DNA of 64,000 bases. Source: Leptasterias polaris (lineage: Eukaryota; Echinodermata; Asteroidea; Forcipulatida; Asteriidae). Of this stretch, positions 47,301 through 58,564 are shown in pieces. The stretch spans positions 4,216,001 to 4,280,000 of the forward strand of contig JAZGTN010000097.1 of the NCBI GenBank assembly GCA_037783415.1, in the 5' to 3' direction. Below the pieces are notes generated by a model. The model ran no database searches. It saw only the letters and a program-made list of their open reading frames with translations, and was not told the origin of the DNA. The translations under genes and the position numbers were made by a program. The stretch's first letter is position 1; every line of letters starts with the position of its first letter.

Positions 47301-50300
47301 CTTAGTACTTCCCAAGAGAAATGTCCCTAAAAAGCAAGAGTAAACACCAATCCATTTTAGTTCAATGTTGTGTCCTGTACCAGGGTTTTCCTACTGGGGC
47401 AGTCTTTTCACTTCCGTATGCATAAGGCACAGACTTTTTTTAGCTCACATCATGTTGGCATTTTGTATAGTTGCTCATTATTTTCAGAACTTTTTTGAGC
47501 TTCTGGAGTAATATTTTTCTTTGGCGTGTCTACATGTCATCCCACAGGAAATGGTTAAAGATTTTTTTTTAACAAGGAGCACCAATTTGACTTACCCCTG
47601 GGCATCCAGAGTCATTCTCTCAAACAGATAATCATTCTTCTCCTTGGGTGTAGGAAGTAACGACACAAGGACTGGTGAACGTTGACTAATGTGGAAAAAA
47701 GAAGCAACTGGTGTCATTAGAATTCCCAAAAGATGTGAACCACTTCGTTCCTTAATATTAATATCAATTGGTTAAACACAGATTCTGAACTATACAACGG
47801 AAAAACTTAATCATACTTCTGTGATCCCAGTTGAGGGTGACAACTATACTGTAAACAACAGTACACAGTGATTGCCAAAGACCTGTATCCACACTTGATG
47901 TGACCCAACATATACATGAAATAACAAACCTGTGAAAGTTTAAGCTAAATCAGTCTTCAGAGTCATGAGAAAACAGTGAAAAACCCCCTTATGTGTTTTA
48001 ACTTCTTTTCAGACATCGGAATTTATCCTGCAGGATAAAGACTATTACTTTACACATTTCCTAAAAACTATGGCATTTCAAGCAAAACTATTATAAGAAA
48101 AGTTTTCCACCATGACCATCTTTATACCATGTAAGTTATGTGCAAGTCTGTGAACATTTATATTTTCAATCTTACCAATGTTGTACACACCCTTTAAGGA
48201 AACAAAAACTAACCAAACAAAATTGCCTTTCTCAGTTCAGTTCAAAAGAAAACACATTTTACTACAATAACAATTAATTTTAGGTGTTTCATGAAATGAG
48301 TAAACTCACGTTATTATCTGTGTAATTGCTGGACGTTTCCTGTAGCAAAATCAAAAAAGTAAATAATTCTGTTATTTGACCAATTGTCTTAAAATGTATA
48401 ATATTTTATAATAATTGGTAAAACACATTATTTTATAATAATAATACAAATAATAAAGCATTTATATAGTGCCTTATGCAAGGCCCCAAATCAATTTGCA
48501 GAAAATACATAAATTAACAAATATTTAATACAGAAATTTACAACAAAACATCAGCAGTATGCAGAATAATTAAAATACAGCAACTAAAAAACACAAGTTA
48601 AAGATGTTTCACAAAATAAAACTCATTTTAAGGAAGAAATAACAAATTTGAATTGGCACTGCCAAGTGGAATGGCATGATTTAAACTCACGATTTCTTCC
48701 TCCTGTACTCGGCTGGTGAGAATTTCTTCTTGTGGTAGTCAGAGTTCATCTCTTCCTCCCGATCGTTTGCCTCCGCATCCTCCTCAGGGGCATTCTTGAT
48801 GCGTAGAGCTGGGTTGAAGACGTCTGATCTTAACATTCTGAAGTCAGAACATTTAAATTAAAAAAACAAACAAGGTTTAAGAATTTTTATTTGGGGAGGT
48901 TCAATCAGTATGTTCTGAGTGTCTTCAAGCTGTTGCAAACTGCTTTCCAACCAAAATGATGTAATGTTTAGAATAGTTAATGGCCTGAGGTTTTGACGCT
49001 TGCAGAGTCTTTCTCAAAAGTTAAAGAAAATAAAAAAAATCCAAGTTGTTCTCACCTTCCCATCTCTTTGTTAATGAGCTCATAATCTTTGCGACGAAAC
49101 ACAATCCAAACCAAATGAACACAAAATCTGTAAAGTGTCTGCAAATTATGCAAAAACAAGTATATATAAAAATTAGGATGGAATAAAAGGCAATGTACAG
49201 CTAGAGAATGGACAGCTCATTATGGCCATGGGGTAAATATTTTAATAAACATTTCTAGACTCTGTCGCTGTGAAATTATACTATGACACTGAAATTGTTC
49301 TTCATCCTCCTGTTAACATGTTGGTCATATCCCCATCTGCACTTTGATTAACTCACAAATATAAGAGGGGGAACAGGTCCACATTCCATAGAGCTGCTTA
49401 AGCAGAACTAGTGCTTTATTAATTTCTGCTGTGCAACAATTAGCAGGAAACCAGTTACAGAGAGTGCGTGCAACTTGGTTTTTTTGGCTGGTAACCTTTT
49501 TCTGGTAAGTAACAGTTGTTTTTTCTACTTGGCTTCTTTTGTGCTTCAGCAGATTTTTATGGGCCAAGGCTGATTTCTTTCAGTCAACAGCCTCTCTGTT
49601 TGATCAAATTAATATTCATGAGTGAAAATAAAGGGCCACACACTGACACTGGGACATTGTTATCTGTTTGTTATCAACACGTACCTCATAAATATCTCTG
49701 TCTTTGTAAGTTGATGACACTCTCTCACTGCATGAAAAACGAAAAAAGAAACAACATTTAAAAAATCTCTACAGGTAATTTGGCCGTCTCCTTTTCCAAA
49801 TGGACAAGAAAACACTGCCTTGTTTAGGGTCTTGTATTCAAGTCCTCAATTCTTAATTCCAAGTCCGTGTCAGTATAGACCGTGCAAATCTCTCGTATAT
49901 TCAAACTTTTTTGGGACCACTTTGAACACGTGAAGGAAACAAACTCACGCACTTTAAAGGGTCCATATGTTTGAATACGCGCGAGACGTGCACACTCTTT
50001 CCTCACTGTCGAGTCCTGTGTCCTTTGGTTCAAGGCACCAGAATCCCAGTCACAAGTTACAAAGGTTGAGTCCAAGTCCGGGTCAATTCAGTTTGAAAAT
50101 ATTTAGTGAATAACCAAAATCTAACAGATATACACCTAGGTTCAAAATTAAATGGAGAAAAAAAAGTGGGCTTTGCATCTCATCAACTGTTACTAAATTA
50201 AAAAGCTGTTTCAAAAATAAACAACAAAAGCAATGTCTTTGTATTATTCTTTTATTCCTCTAATGAAGACCAGCTTGTGGAAATGTTAATGAAACTCTAA

Positions 50301-53300
50301 AGCTCTCCGAAACAGTAGCAGCCATTCAAAAGGAAAATTTCACTGAAGTGAATATCAGGCGCGGATCCAGGGGGGGGGGGGGGGGGCCCAGGGGGCACGT
50401 GCCCCCCGGGTAAAATTTTTTTTAAATATTTTTTTTTAACTATCTGCCTGCTTAAAACTTAGCCACAAGTGTGTGTTTGGTGTCTTTTCCCCAGCGGCAG
50501 GATAGATTTCTTTTTCATCCGATGCCTATCAAATTTGTTTCTTTCTGCCAAAATGAATCTTTCATGATAATGTCACTTGTAATTGCTTAGATTTGCACGA
50601 TAACATAAGCGTTTGAAACCTGACGTGCCAATTTGTCCCGGATAAAATATATTTCATGTTGTTCTGGCATTCAAGTGTAAAGACTACACTAAGCTTGAAC
50701 TATATTTTTTGAATGAATATGCATGAAACCAGATATTGCAGCAACCAGATCCAAATGCGAGATTTGTGGGATTAAAACTTTTAATCAAAGAAAAGTATTC
50801 TTTGAGTAAAATTAGAAGATTGGTATGGATCAGAAGTGCTTAAAAAGTGTGTCTATTTCTCGGTTTCAGGCACACAGAGGCTTGATTTTTCACCCCTCAA
50901 AATGCCAAAAGCTCAGAGCTTCCAGGGGCTTCGCCCCCTGGACCCCCACCGGGGCCTCAACCCTGGACCCCACCATCGATGTTACAGAAATTTTTCCAGT
51001 AAACTTAGAAGATTTATATGGATCTGATTTCCAATAAAAGTGTGTCTATTTCTCTGTTTTAGGCACATGGAGGCTTGATTGTTCACCCCACAGAACGCCA
51101 AAGGCCCTGGACCCCCCACCGGGGCTTCGCCCCTGGACCCCACCAGGGGACGTAAGGCCGGCCCCTGGACCCCACCCATTTTCTTTTTACCCTCTAATAC
51201 AATATCCTGGTTGCGCCGTTGTGCCCCCCGGTTTAAAAAATCCTGGATCCGCCCCTGAATATGTTTAAATAAATAACATGTGCAGTTGAGTACCGAGGCA
51301 CAAACATCGAGTCTGAGTCATCAAAAATGTTACTTGAGTCAGAGTCAGAGTCAGAGTCAGAGTCACACAACACTGCTTATGTCTAATAATGTTAATAATT
51401 AATCAGAGCAAAAAAGCTTTGTAGATCTTTGAGATAAACCCAAATGCTATTGCAATAAAGGCTTTGACTAAAACAATAGTTTGGGCAATTTCTATGATAA
51501 GATCACTCTTCACTTGCATCGCTGCAGCCGAGGGCCACAAACATAGAGATTCAATTTCAATAACAGCCACTTCATCTTTGTACACCAACAGCTGCAACTA
51601 TTGCATAATTGCTGCAACACTTGTAAAGCAACCAACCTTCCACATCCCATGTGATGATGATCTGGTAATCCTAGGCCCAAGATGAGAACACAGTAACTCT
51701 TGGCCAATTTATGCTGAGCTGCCTTCATTCGAGATGTAATCTCTGCCATTGCTTTCTTCTCAGCATGGCTGGGTTCACTACAGAAATTTCATCACAGGAT
51801 ACAAAACGTTGAAAAAACAGTTTGAGTTTCAAAGTAACTTTATTGTGCTCTGATCTCTATTATTTTTCAGGAAAAAAATGCCCTCTCCTGAAGATGATCA
51901 GAGAGTGACTGCTCTATTTTCCGACAACCCCATGTTCCGATAACCCCTCATGATCTACACGCTCTATGTTCCGATAACCCTATGTTCCGATAACCCTATG
52001 TTCCGATAACCTTATGTTCCGATAACCTTATGTTCCAATAACACTATGTTCCAATAACACTATGATGATGTTCCGATAACCCTTTTGATCTACACGCTCC
52101 ATGTTCTGATAACCCTATGTTCCAATAACCCTAAGTTCCGATAACCCTATGTTCCAATAACACTATGTTCTGATAACCCCTTGTGATCAACATGCTAGGG
52201 TTATGGTTAGGGTTAAGGTTGGGACTAGAATCAAAATACATCAGGGGTGTTGCAACATAGAAGTGTCGGAACACAGGGGTGTGTCAGAACAACCAATCAG
52301 AGCATACCGATAATTCAGGCCAAGTCTATGAGGGAAATTAAAAGGTTCTATACTGGAACTTTTCAAAGGGTACTGATGCAATGACTATGTGCATGGAAGC
52401 AATTGCCAACCTTGTCTCTGTGAAGTATTTGGCCGATGATTGAAATGATGGATTTTTATACCATCAGTTTTATTCAGGTCCAACTATCCTGCAAGATTTT
52501 ATTCCCCACAAAGACTCTGCTGTTTGAATACAAGTCAGAATCGCCAGAAGCATGTTTGTGCACTACTTCAATCAATGAGGGAAAACATTGCCGGCATGGT
52601 CTTACATCTGTAACTCCCAAACAACTATTCCAAGACAAAGTTTATTATTAACAATATTGACCCACTTTATCTGAAGTCATCACTCTCGATAAATCTTGAT
52701 TGCGCCATTATGTGAGTCACACTCCCTGTGTGCGAAGTGTGCACAGTTAAATGTGTACAGGCTATGCATGTTGACTCCCAAAATGGCAGACCATGAATAG
52801 ACAATAGCCATGTGTAATGTCAGTGCTTAGAGGTCAGGTCTTGGATTTATAGTGTCGGGAAAAACTAAGTCAAGCTTCATCATGTCAAACAATAGGCACT
52901 TACGTTGTCATCGTCTTTGGTTTACTCTCCAAAACAATTTGCTCAAAAAATGATGAGAAATAGTTAAGAAGACCGAGGAGAAACTCATCAAACTGATTCA
53001 ATCTGCGGGCAGAGGAAAAAGAACACAGATTAGAAAATGGATTCTCATAAAATAAAATAAATATTTAAGAATAAAAACCATGAATAGATTTGCAAGTAGC
53101 GTGTAGCAGGGTGTCGTCTGCAAATCAAGTTATGATGGCTGATCGTCATCAGAGTGTGGGTTCAAATCCCACTCATGACACTTGTGTTCTTGGGCTAGAC
53201 ACTTAACTATAATTGCTTCTCATCACCCAAGAGTAAATCGGTACGTATGAGGGTAGAGATTATTTATGTGAATGATTAGAAACCTGTGCGTCAATTGTTC

Positions 53301-56300
53301 TGCCGGTGCTGCATACTCCAAAGGAGTTGAGATGGTTTCAGGAGTAGTTATAGTGTAATTGGCACTTTCATTCAATCTTTAAAAGGGCCTAATAAATTGC
53401 ATATAATTAATAACTATTCAGACTCGTTTGACAATTCATTGAAATATAAAGTCTTGGCGAAATACAGTAATATAAAGAGATATTTGTGTTGATAATCAGA
53501 GGCACAGTATACTTACTCATAGAGGCACATCTCAAATGATTGTGTCTGGGCATTGACTTCAATCAGTAAGGAAAGAACAACAGCTGCAGAAGATCAACAA
53601 GAATGATGGCAACACTTCAGCATAATAAGTATTCAATAACACTGCCTCCAAATGGTAAATTGCCGCCAATGGCATACATTATTTAAAGGTATTATACAGG
53701 ATTGGTAATAATAAAAATCATCATTGTTTGGTTTTAGTTTTAAAAGCTTACTAGTTAAGAGTGCATACCAGAACCATTTTTTGCGTGTGAAACATTTGCC
53801 TCTGAAATGAAGTCATATTTGAGTAAACTGTGTCTGAAAACCTAAAAAAAGCACAACAGCTGATTTCGGCCAATGTACATCTGAAAATTGTGCACGGTGC
53901 TTACTATTATCTCCTGACTCATACAACAGGTTTGTTATTTCATGTATATGGTTATCACACAAAACATGAACACTATCTCCGACAATTTTTTTGACTCCAC
54001 CAATCCTGTATAATACCTTTAATGGCATACTAAAAAAACAACTTCTTGTCGATTTAACATGTGCTTTCGTAACAAAAATGACATGCTAGTTTTTATTTCA
54101 TTCTGAATTTCTGGTAAAAAATCTGGTGTCACAACTAAAATTACCTTTACACAATGTAATGCTATACCTTGGCAGATCAAAAAACTTCAACAACAAACCC
54201 CTTGGGTCACAATTGCTGAGGTCAAACAGCAGAAAGGAGAGGTGCGGCTGCACGCACCACGCATATAAATCTCTGCCAATGAGAGGTCTTCATTTGACCT
54301 CAGTGAGGGGGCTGTTTGAACTTGTGATGTCATATGCAATGGGTTCGGATGAGAATACAGAAATAATGCTGATTTACATTTGACTCTTTGAAGAGTGACA
54401 GTTGTTTCTTTGGCAGCTTTTGAACGGGCAGACTTTGATGTTAGTCCCCCCTGCCTGGCTCCTTTGGAGACTAACCCTTGTCCTCTGTCCACATCATAGC
54501 GTACTGATTGGGCTCTGAAAAGTATATCAATGATTAAAAACAGCTGTTTCAAGCCTTTCAGGAATAGGCTAAGTCACTTTTCTTAAGAAACGAGACATCC
54601 CTTTTTACAGGCCTGGAATTTCATCTTTGAGAGGGCAAGGCCAATTTAATTTTGCAAAGGGCACTACCATTCGAAAATCTTCACGTCTATGGAAGACTTT
54701 TGAAAGGGCACCAAGGCCAAGAACAGGGGCAATTCCAGGCCTGCTTTGAAATTTAGACTGCTTCTAAGGCCAAAACCAAACTATAAATTAATGAGGTTTT
54801 GTGCTTGAATGAAAACTTAAATAAACACCAAGATAATAACAATAACAACTTGGACCATCAACTCTTTTCTTAAAAAATAAAATGTGTTATAAAAAGTGAA
54901 ATGCTCTTTTTAAAATATACTTTGCAAACTAAACACTAGTACATAATAAACCACAGTGAAAACTGACTGGGTAAATTTTAAATAACTTAGTGTTGAACAA
55001 AGAATCGCAAAATAAAAATAATACTAAATATTCATACAAAAATCATTACCTGTCTTTCTTTCCTGGATTGTCATTGAATGTAATGTTCTTCTTTCTGTGT
55101 CCTTTCTTATCCTTCTGATCATTTGATGGATTAGCACTTTACAAAAAAAAGATTTAAAAATGAGGAAATTTATATCATAAATTGCAGTTTGCAAGTATGC
55201 TTTTAAGTGGTTTTGATGTTCACAACGTCATCTGTTCATAAGTTTACCAATAACAAAATAGAATTAGCTGTTGCTACTTACCAACCAAAGGACCTATGGT
55301 AAAAATGTACAAAATATTTAGTAGCCTAATTTTTCGACCCTAGAAAGACTCTGCAAGGGTCAAAACGCCAAGCCACTATCTACTTTTTGCAAGTTTACCA
55401 ATGGTGACAAACAACTGCAGTTGGCAACTAAAACAAACACTGAAAATTCACAAAGACTATGGATGAAAAAATTATCAATGAGATCTAGTCCACAAGATTG
55501 ATTTGTATATGTGATCATAAACAAAATAAGGAACATCAACAGGATTGTTTTATCATAATTCATCTGATGTGTTTGGTCACAAAGACTCTCATCTCAAACT
55601 TATGAAGAAGGCTAAGTGCTCACACAGGGCAGTTTTTTCAGGCAACAACTTGAACCTCAAGAAAAAGAAAACACTTTGGCATCACAAGAGACATTCATCT
55701 AAATGTAAATCACTATCCTTATTAAGAAAATAATAAGGAAACTGAAAGGTGAATGAACTGTCTTCTTGGAGATTGCCTGGAAGTGTTTGCCTGTGAAATT
55801 GCCCCATGTGACTTGGCCTTAATAAAACGTGTACCAAGCATCTCTAAAATAATAATGCCTTTCAGATTAGAAAACTTCTCCACTCAGTTATATTCTCTGT
55901 CCTTTCTCTATGGTTACATTAAAGAAGACATTTTGTGTTTTTTAGTCTACACTTTCAGAAAGTTACCCTGTTGACATGATGAATGTGACACAATAAGAGA
56001 TCAATTGACTGTTGATGAAAATAATATGCACAAAAAAGTGATTCATTTTGATGGTTGACAGGTGATGAAGTTTGAGTGAATAATCAATGTTCATGTGCAT
56101 AAAAGGAAATCTGGTTCAATTTTATCAATAAAAATTGACAAATTCTAATAATAATGTTCATCTGATCATATCTCTGTTGTGTGTTCGTAATGATGAAGAA
56201 TGAAATTATGACAGAGTTAATGGGTGACTTAAAAATTCATTGTGCAATACTCGAAAGCCCCTCCAAAACCTTCTGTGCAGTACCCCATGTGCTATGTATG

Positions 56301-57972
56301 CTAGTCACTGCATAAAATGAAATGGAGTGAAAACAAGCGCAGTAATCATGAATGATGTGATGAAAAATGTGAAAAATGTAAAAGAAAATGACATGACTGG
56401 ATATGATCCTTCACCTGTTGGGTAACATCGTTGTGCGACAACTAATGGATGAATGTACGATAAATGTAAGAATTGTGTTAAAACATTTTTTTCATAAATT
56501 ATTGATTGATATCTTTGCAAAAGAAATAATCTCACATCAATGAGAAGAACTTGAAGGGATTATTAAATGCCAAATTGAACTTTAAAAAAATTAAAGTTAT
56601 TATACAGGATTGGTAAGGAAACAAAAAATAATTGTTTAATTTTAGTCTGAAAGCATACTGATTATGAAGTTCATACTAAAACTAATTTTTTTCTGAAGAA
56701 AATTCCCTTTGGAATGAAGTCCTATTCAAGAAAACTGTACCTGAAGACAAAACAAGAAAATGCAACACAGGCCTGAAATTACATTGAGGCCACAGAGGCT
56801 ATGGCCTCTGTTTAACCTGGTCTTGGCCTTGGTGCCCCTTCAAAAGTTTCCCATAAACTTTAAGATTTTCCAATGGAAGTTCCCCCTGCAGAATGAAAAT
56901 GGCCTTGCCCTTCTCAAAATTGAAATTCCAGGCCTTGCAACAGCTGATTTATGTTGAAAATTGTGCATGGATGGTTTTTCACAATCAGTGTTTCTTGACT
57001 CACAGCACAACAGATTAGAAGCCCAAATGTTCACAGTTTGTTATTTCATGCATATGGCTGATCACACAAAACATGAACTCTGTTTGCAATCATTTTTGAC
57101 TGCTCTACCAATCCTGTATAAAACCTGCAAGATATTCCATAAAACTGGTGCTTCACAAATTTGCTTCCTTTTCAGTTGATTATTGCTGGTTTAAATAGAC
57201 TCATCTGTTTTACAGTTTTATATACATATAAAATGTATGAATTTCCATGCATACTCAATATTATTCCTATTGCTCATTTTTCTTACTATGTACATTGGTT
57301 TTTAAACAGAGACATATCAATTGTTTATATCATTACTACTATTACTTATTTCAAAAATGTACCTTTTATCTTTTTGATATTACTGGATTCAAATTCCCAT
57401 TAATTCAGTACTACACTACAGGCAGCGTTTACTATTTTTTTATTAAACATTTGGAACATTACTTTTGGATTGAACAAACAAAAAACAATTAAATTTAAGT
57501 TTAGAAAAGAATAATAAGTGAAGTTTGATGTATTTTACATGTCATGACCACACACAAAATATTAAAACTCTTTGTAAAAAACTTGGCTTCGCCCGGGCTC
57601 GAACCGGGGACCTTCTGCGTGTAAAGCAGACGTGATAACCACTACACTACGAAACCAACTTGACAACAAGGGGGAAATATTACTTTATATACAATGGAAA
57701 CTTACCTTGATTGAAACTCAAGTGAATTTGATTCTTCTTTCCAATACCACTTTCCTGTACTTGGCGTTAGTACCTTACGATTTGAAAAATGATGATAAAT
57801 TTTAGACAAAATGGCAATGACGCACTTCACAAGTCCAACAATAAAACATCATTGACATGGATGTCCAAATCCAAACGTTACGAATGCAGTCATAACAAAC
57901 TTTCCTAAAAAGTAAAATCGAAAGGTTACTAGAAATACCCACCTCTTCTGTGACAACAACCGTCTTAGCCAT
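44333..57972 (-). CDS. PPP1R36: PPP1R36-like protein phosphatase 1 regulatory subunit
   Basis: Sixteen coding exons on the minus strand: 57972-57943, 57773-57706, 55136-55050, 54514-54378, 53583-53517, 53002-52904, 51777-51637, 49727-49685, 49138-49056, 48837-48691, 48339-48310, 47685-47596, 46735-46676, 46065-45961, 44639-44608, 44409-44333 (stop TAG). All phases join, giving 431 residues, close to human PPP1R36 (about 420). Landmarks: the N-terminal GKWYWKEE; KNITF near residue 52, which fits the RVxF-type PP1 docking pattern; CVLILGLGLPDHHHMGCGR; FCVHLVWIVFRRKDYE; VFNPALRIKN; RSPVLVSLLPTPKE; VGIIGEPLDQFNTLTL; and a final run of five Asp. The family binds the PP1 catalytic subunit and is linked to spermatogenesis and autophagy. 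The name rests on recalled similarity; the exon model is from sequence. One exon is only 30 bases long. Confidence 0.85.
46213..46590 (-). repeat. tRNA-derived SINE, minus strand
   Basis: Tail ATGATGATAAT at 46213, body as in 7158-7563, reversed head ending GGACCGCTCCGTAAAGACA. In a PPP1R36-like intron; moderately decayed. Confidence 0.6.
47850..47995. repeat. Decayed copy of the AAAGGCACTG MITE family
   Basis: Shares CCCAACATATACATGAAATA, ACAAACCTGTGAAA and the order of blocks with the full element at 60067-60445; the ends are lost. Confidence 0.5.
50356..51256. mobile_element. 901 bp element with GGCGGATCCAGG ends and 6 bp target duplication
   Basis: Left end CAGGCGCGGATCCAGG; right end reversed AGGGGCGGATCCAGG. 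GAATAT flanks both sides (50350-50355 and 51257-51262). An 18-base G run follows the left end. The right half holds two diverged copies of a block with GTGTGTCTATTTCTC, GGCTTGATT and GGGGCTTCGCCCC-type hairpins. No transposase frame. In a PPP1R36-like intron. Confidence 0.65.
51333..51366. repeat. GAGTCA hexamer array
   Basis: Five to six copies of GAGTCA in a row, in a PPP1R36-like intron. Confidence 0.85.
51916..52222. repeat. Minisatellite of TATGTTCCGATAACCC
   Basis: About 13 copies of a 15-16 bp unit with small changes. Two longer spacers carry TGATCTACACGCTC. It ends in GGGTTATGGTTAGGGTTAAGG, a telomere-like string, and each unit contains AACCCTA or a close variant. In the intron between exons 53002-52904 and 51777-51637. 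Confidence 0.85.
53108..53390 (+). repeat. tRNA-derived SINE, plus strand, decayed
   Basis: The B box GGTTCAAATCCC near 53158 is followed by the body (CTATAATTGCTTCTC, GAGGGTAGAGATT, AGGAGT..AGTTA). It has no clear tail. Confidence 0.55.
53678..54020. mobile_element. 343 bp MITE with 10 bp target duplication
   Basis: Inverted ends TTAAAGGTATTATACAGGAT and its complement; AATGGCATAC flanks both sides exactly (53668-53677 and 54021-54030). A 9-11 bp duplication is typical of Mutator-like elements. A relative at 56592-57127 carries another insertion. Confidence 0.7.
54609..54745. mobile_element. AGGCCTGGAATT MITE copy
   Basis: Ends AGGCCTGGAATTTCATC and AATTCCAGGCCT; the interior GGGCAAGGCC and GGGCACC matches the other copies at 7611 and 56769, in opposite orientation. 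Confidence 0.6.
56592..57127. mobile_element. MITE (family of 53678) carrying a nested MITE
   Basis: The ends TATTATACAGGATTGGTAA and TACCAATCCTGTATAAAACC and the interior (ACAGCTGATTT, TTTCATGCATATGG, AACATGAACTC) follow the copy at 53678-54020 block by block, apart from the insert at 56769-56935. Confidence 0.65.
56769..56935. mobile_element. 167 bp hAT-like MITE nested in another MITE
   Basis: Ends AGGCCTG and CAGGCCT. Flanks TGCAACAC and TGCAACAG form an 8 bp target duplication with one change. The empty site is visible in the sister copy near 53858 (CACAACAGCTG). Confidence 0.75.
57584..57656 (-). tRNA. tRNA-Val (anticodon TAC)
   Basis: 73 nt, minus strand. Acceptor stem GGTTTCG pairs with CGAAGCC (one T-G wobble), discriminator A. 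The anticodon arm TCTGC-TTTACAC-GCAGA gives TAC. T arm CCCGG-TTCGAGC-CCGGG with B box GGTTCGAGCCC; D arm with A box TAGTGTAGTGGTTATCAC. No intron. The stems are intact, so it looks functional rather than SINE-derived. It lies 50 bp after the donor of exon 57773-57706 in a PPP1R36-like intron, same strand. Confidence 0.93.
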
Positions 57973-58369
57973 TGCTTCTTTTATGAACAATGCACAGTGT
58001 ATCTTAATAAGACAATCATACTTGGATAACACACGTAATAATATTATAATACTATAGATTTGGAAATTCAGCTGATCGCGATCATCGCACACACACAATG
58101 CATGTACTACAAGTACAAGTACATAACACACACACCACTCACAGATCTAAAATCGACCATGGTGTCCATCAATAATCGCCCGTTAAGCAAGCATCTTGTG
58201 AAGAGTACCAATGAAATCTCCTAGAAACGACGCAATACAACTATCGGATTCCCGCGCCGCGATCGAGGACTAGAGATAGAGTGACGAGTGTCTGTGAACC
58301 TGACCATGGTAGACCTCTCCAAGACCGACTAAAACTCATGCCCCAAGTTGAAAGTCACACACAGGTTTT

Positions 58370-58455
58370 ATAAGGCATACGTACGGCTTATTAAGGTGTA
58401 CGTACGGGTTATAAAAGGCGTACGTACGGGTTAATAAGGCGAACGTACGGGTTTT
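58370..58455. repeat. CGTACGGGTTAATAAGG tandem repeat
   Basis: Four copies of a 21-22 bp unit built on ACGTACGGGTT plus ATAAGGCG, followed by a poly-A tract. About 0.4 kb upstream of the PPP1R36-like ATG. Confidence 0.8.
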
Positions 58456-58564
58456 GAAAAAAAAAAAAAATAAAAAAAAATTGCAGCAGCTAAGCTTCCC
58501 TCAGTAGTACGCGCGTGTAAAAATAAAAGTAATTTGACGCGATTACATGGTCACCCTTAAAGTT

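Noticed and set aside
51333..52222. Tandem arrays as a CRISPR-like array
   Set aside because: Units are contiguous with no unique spacers, in a metazoan intron.
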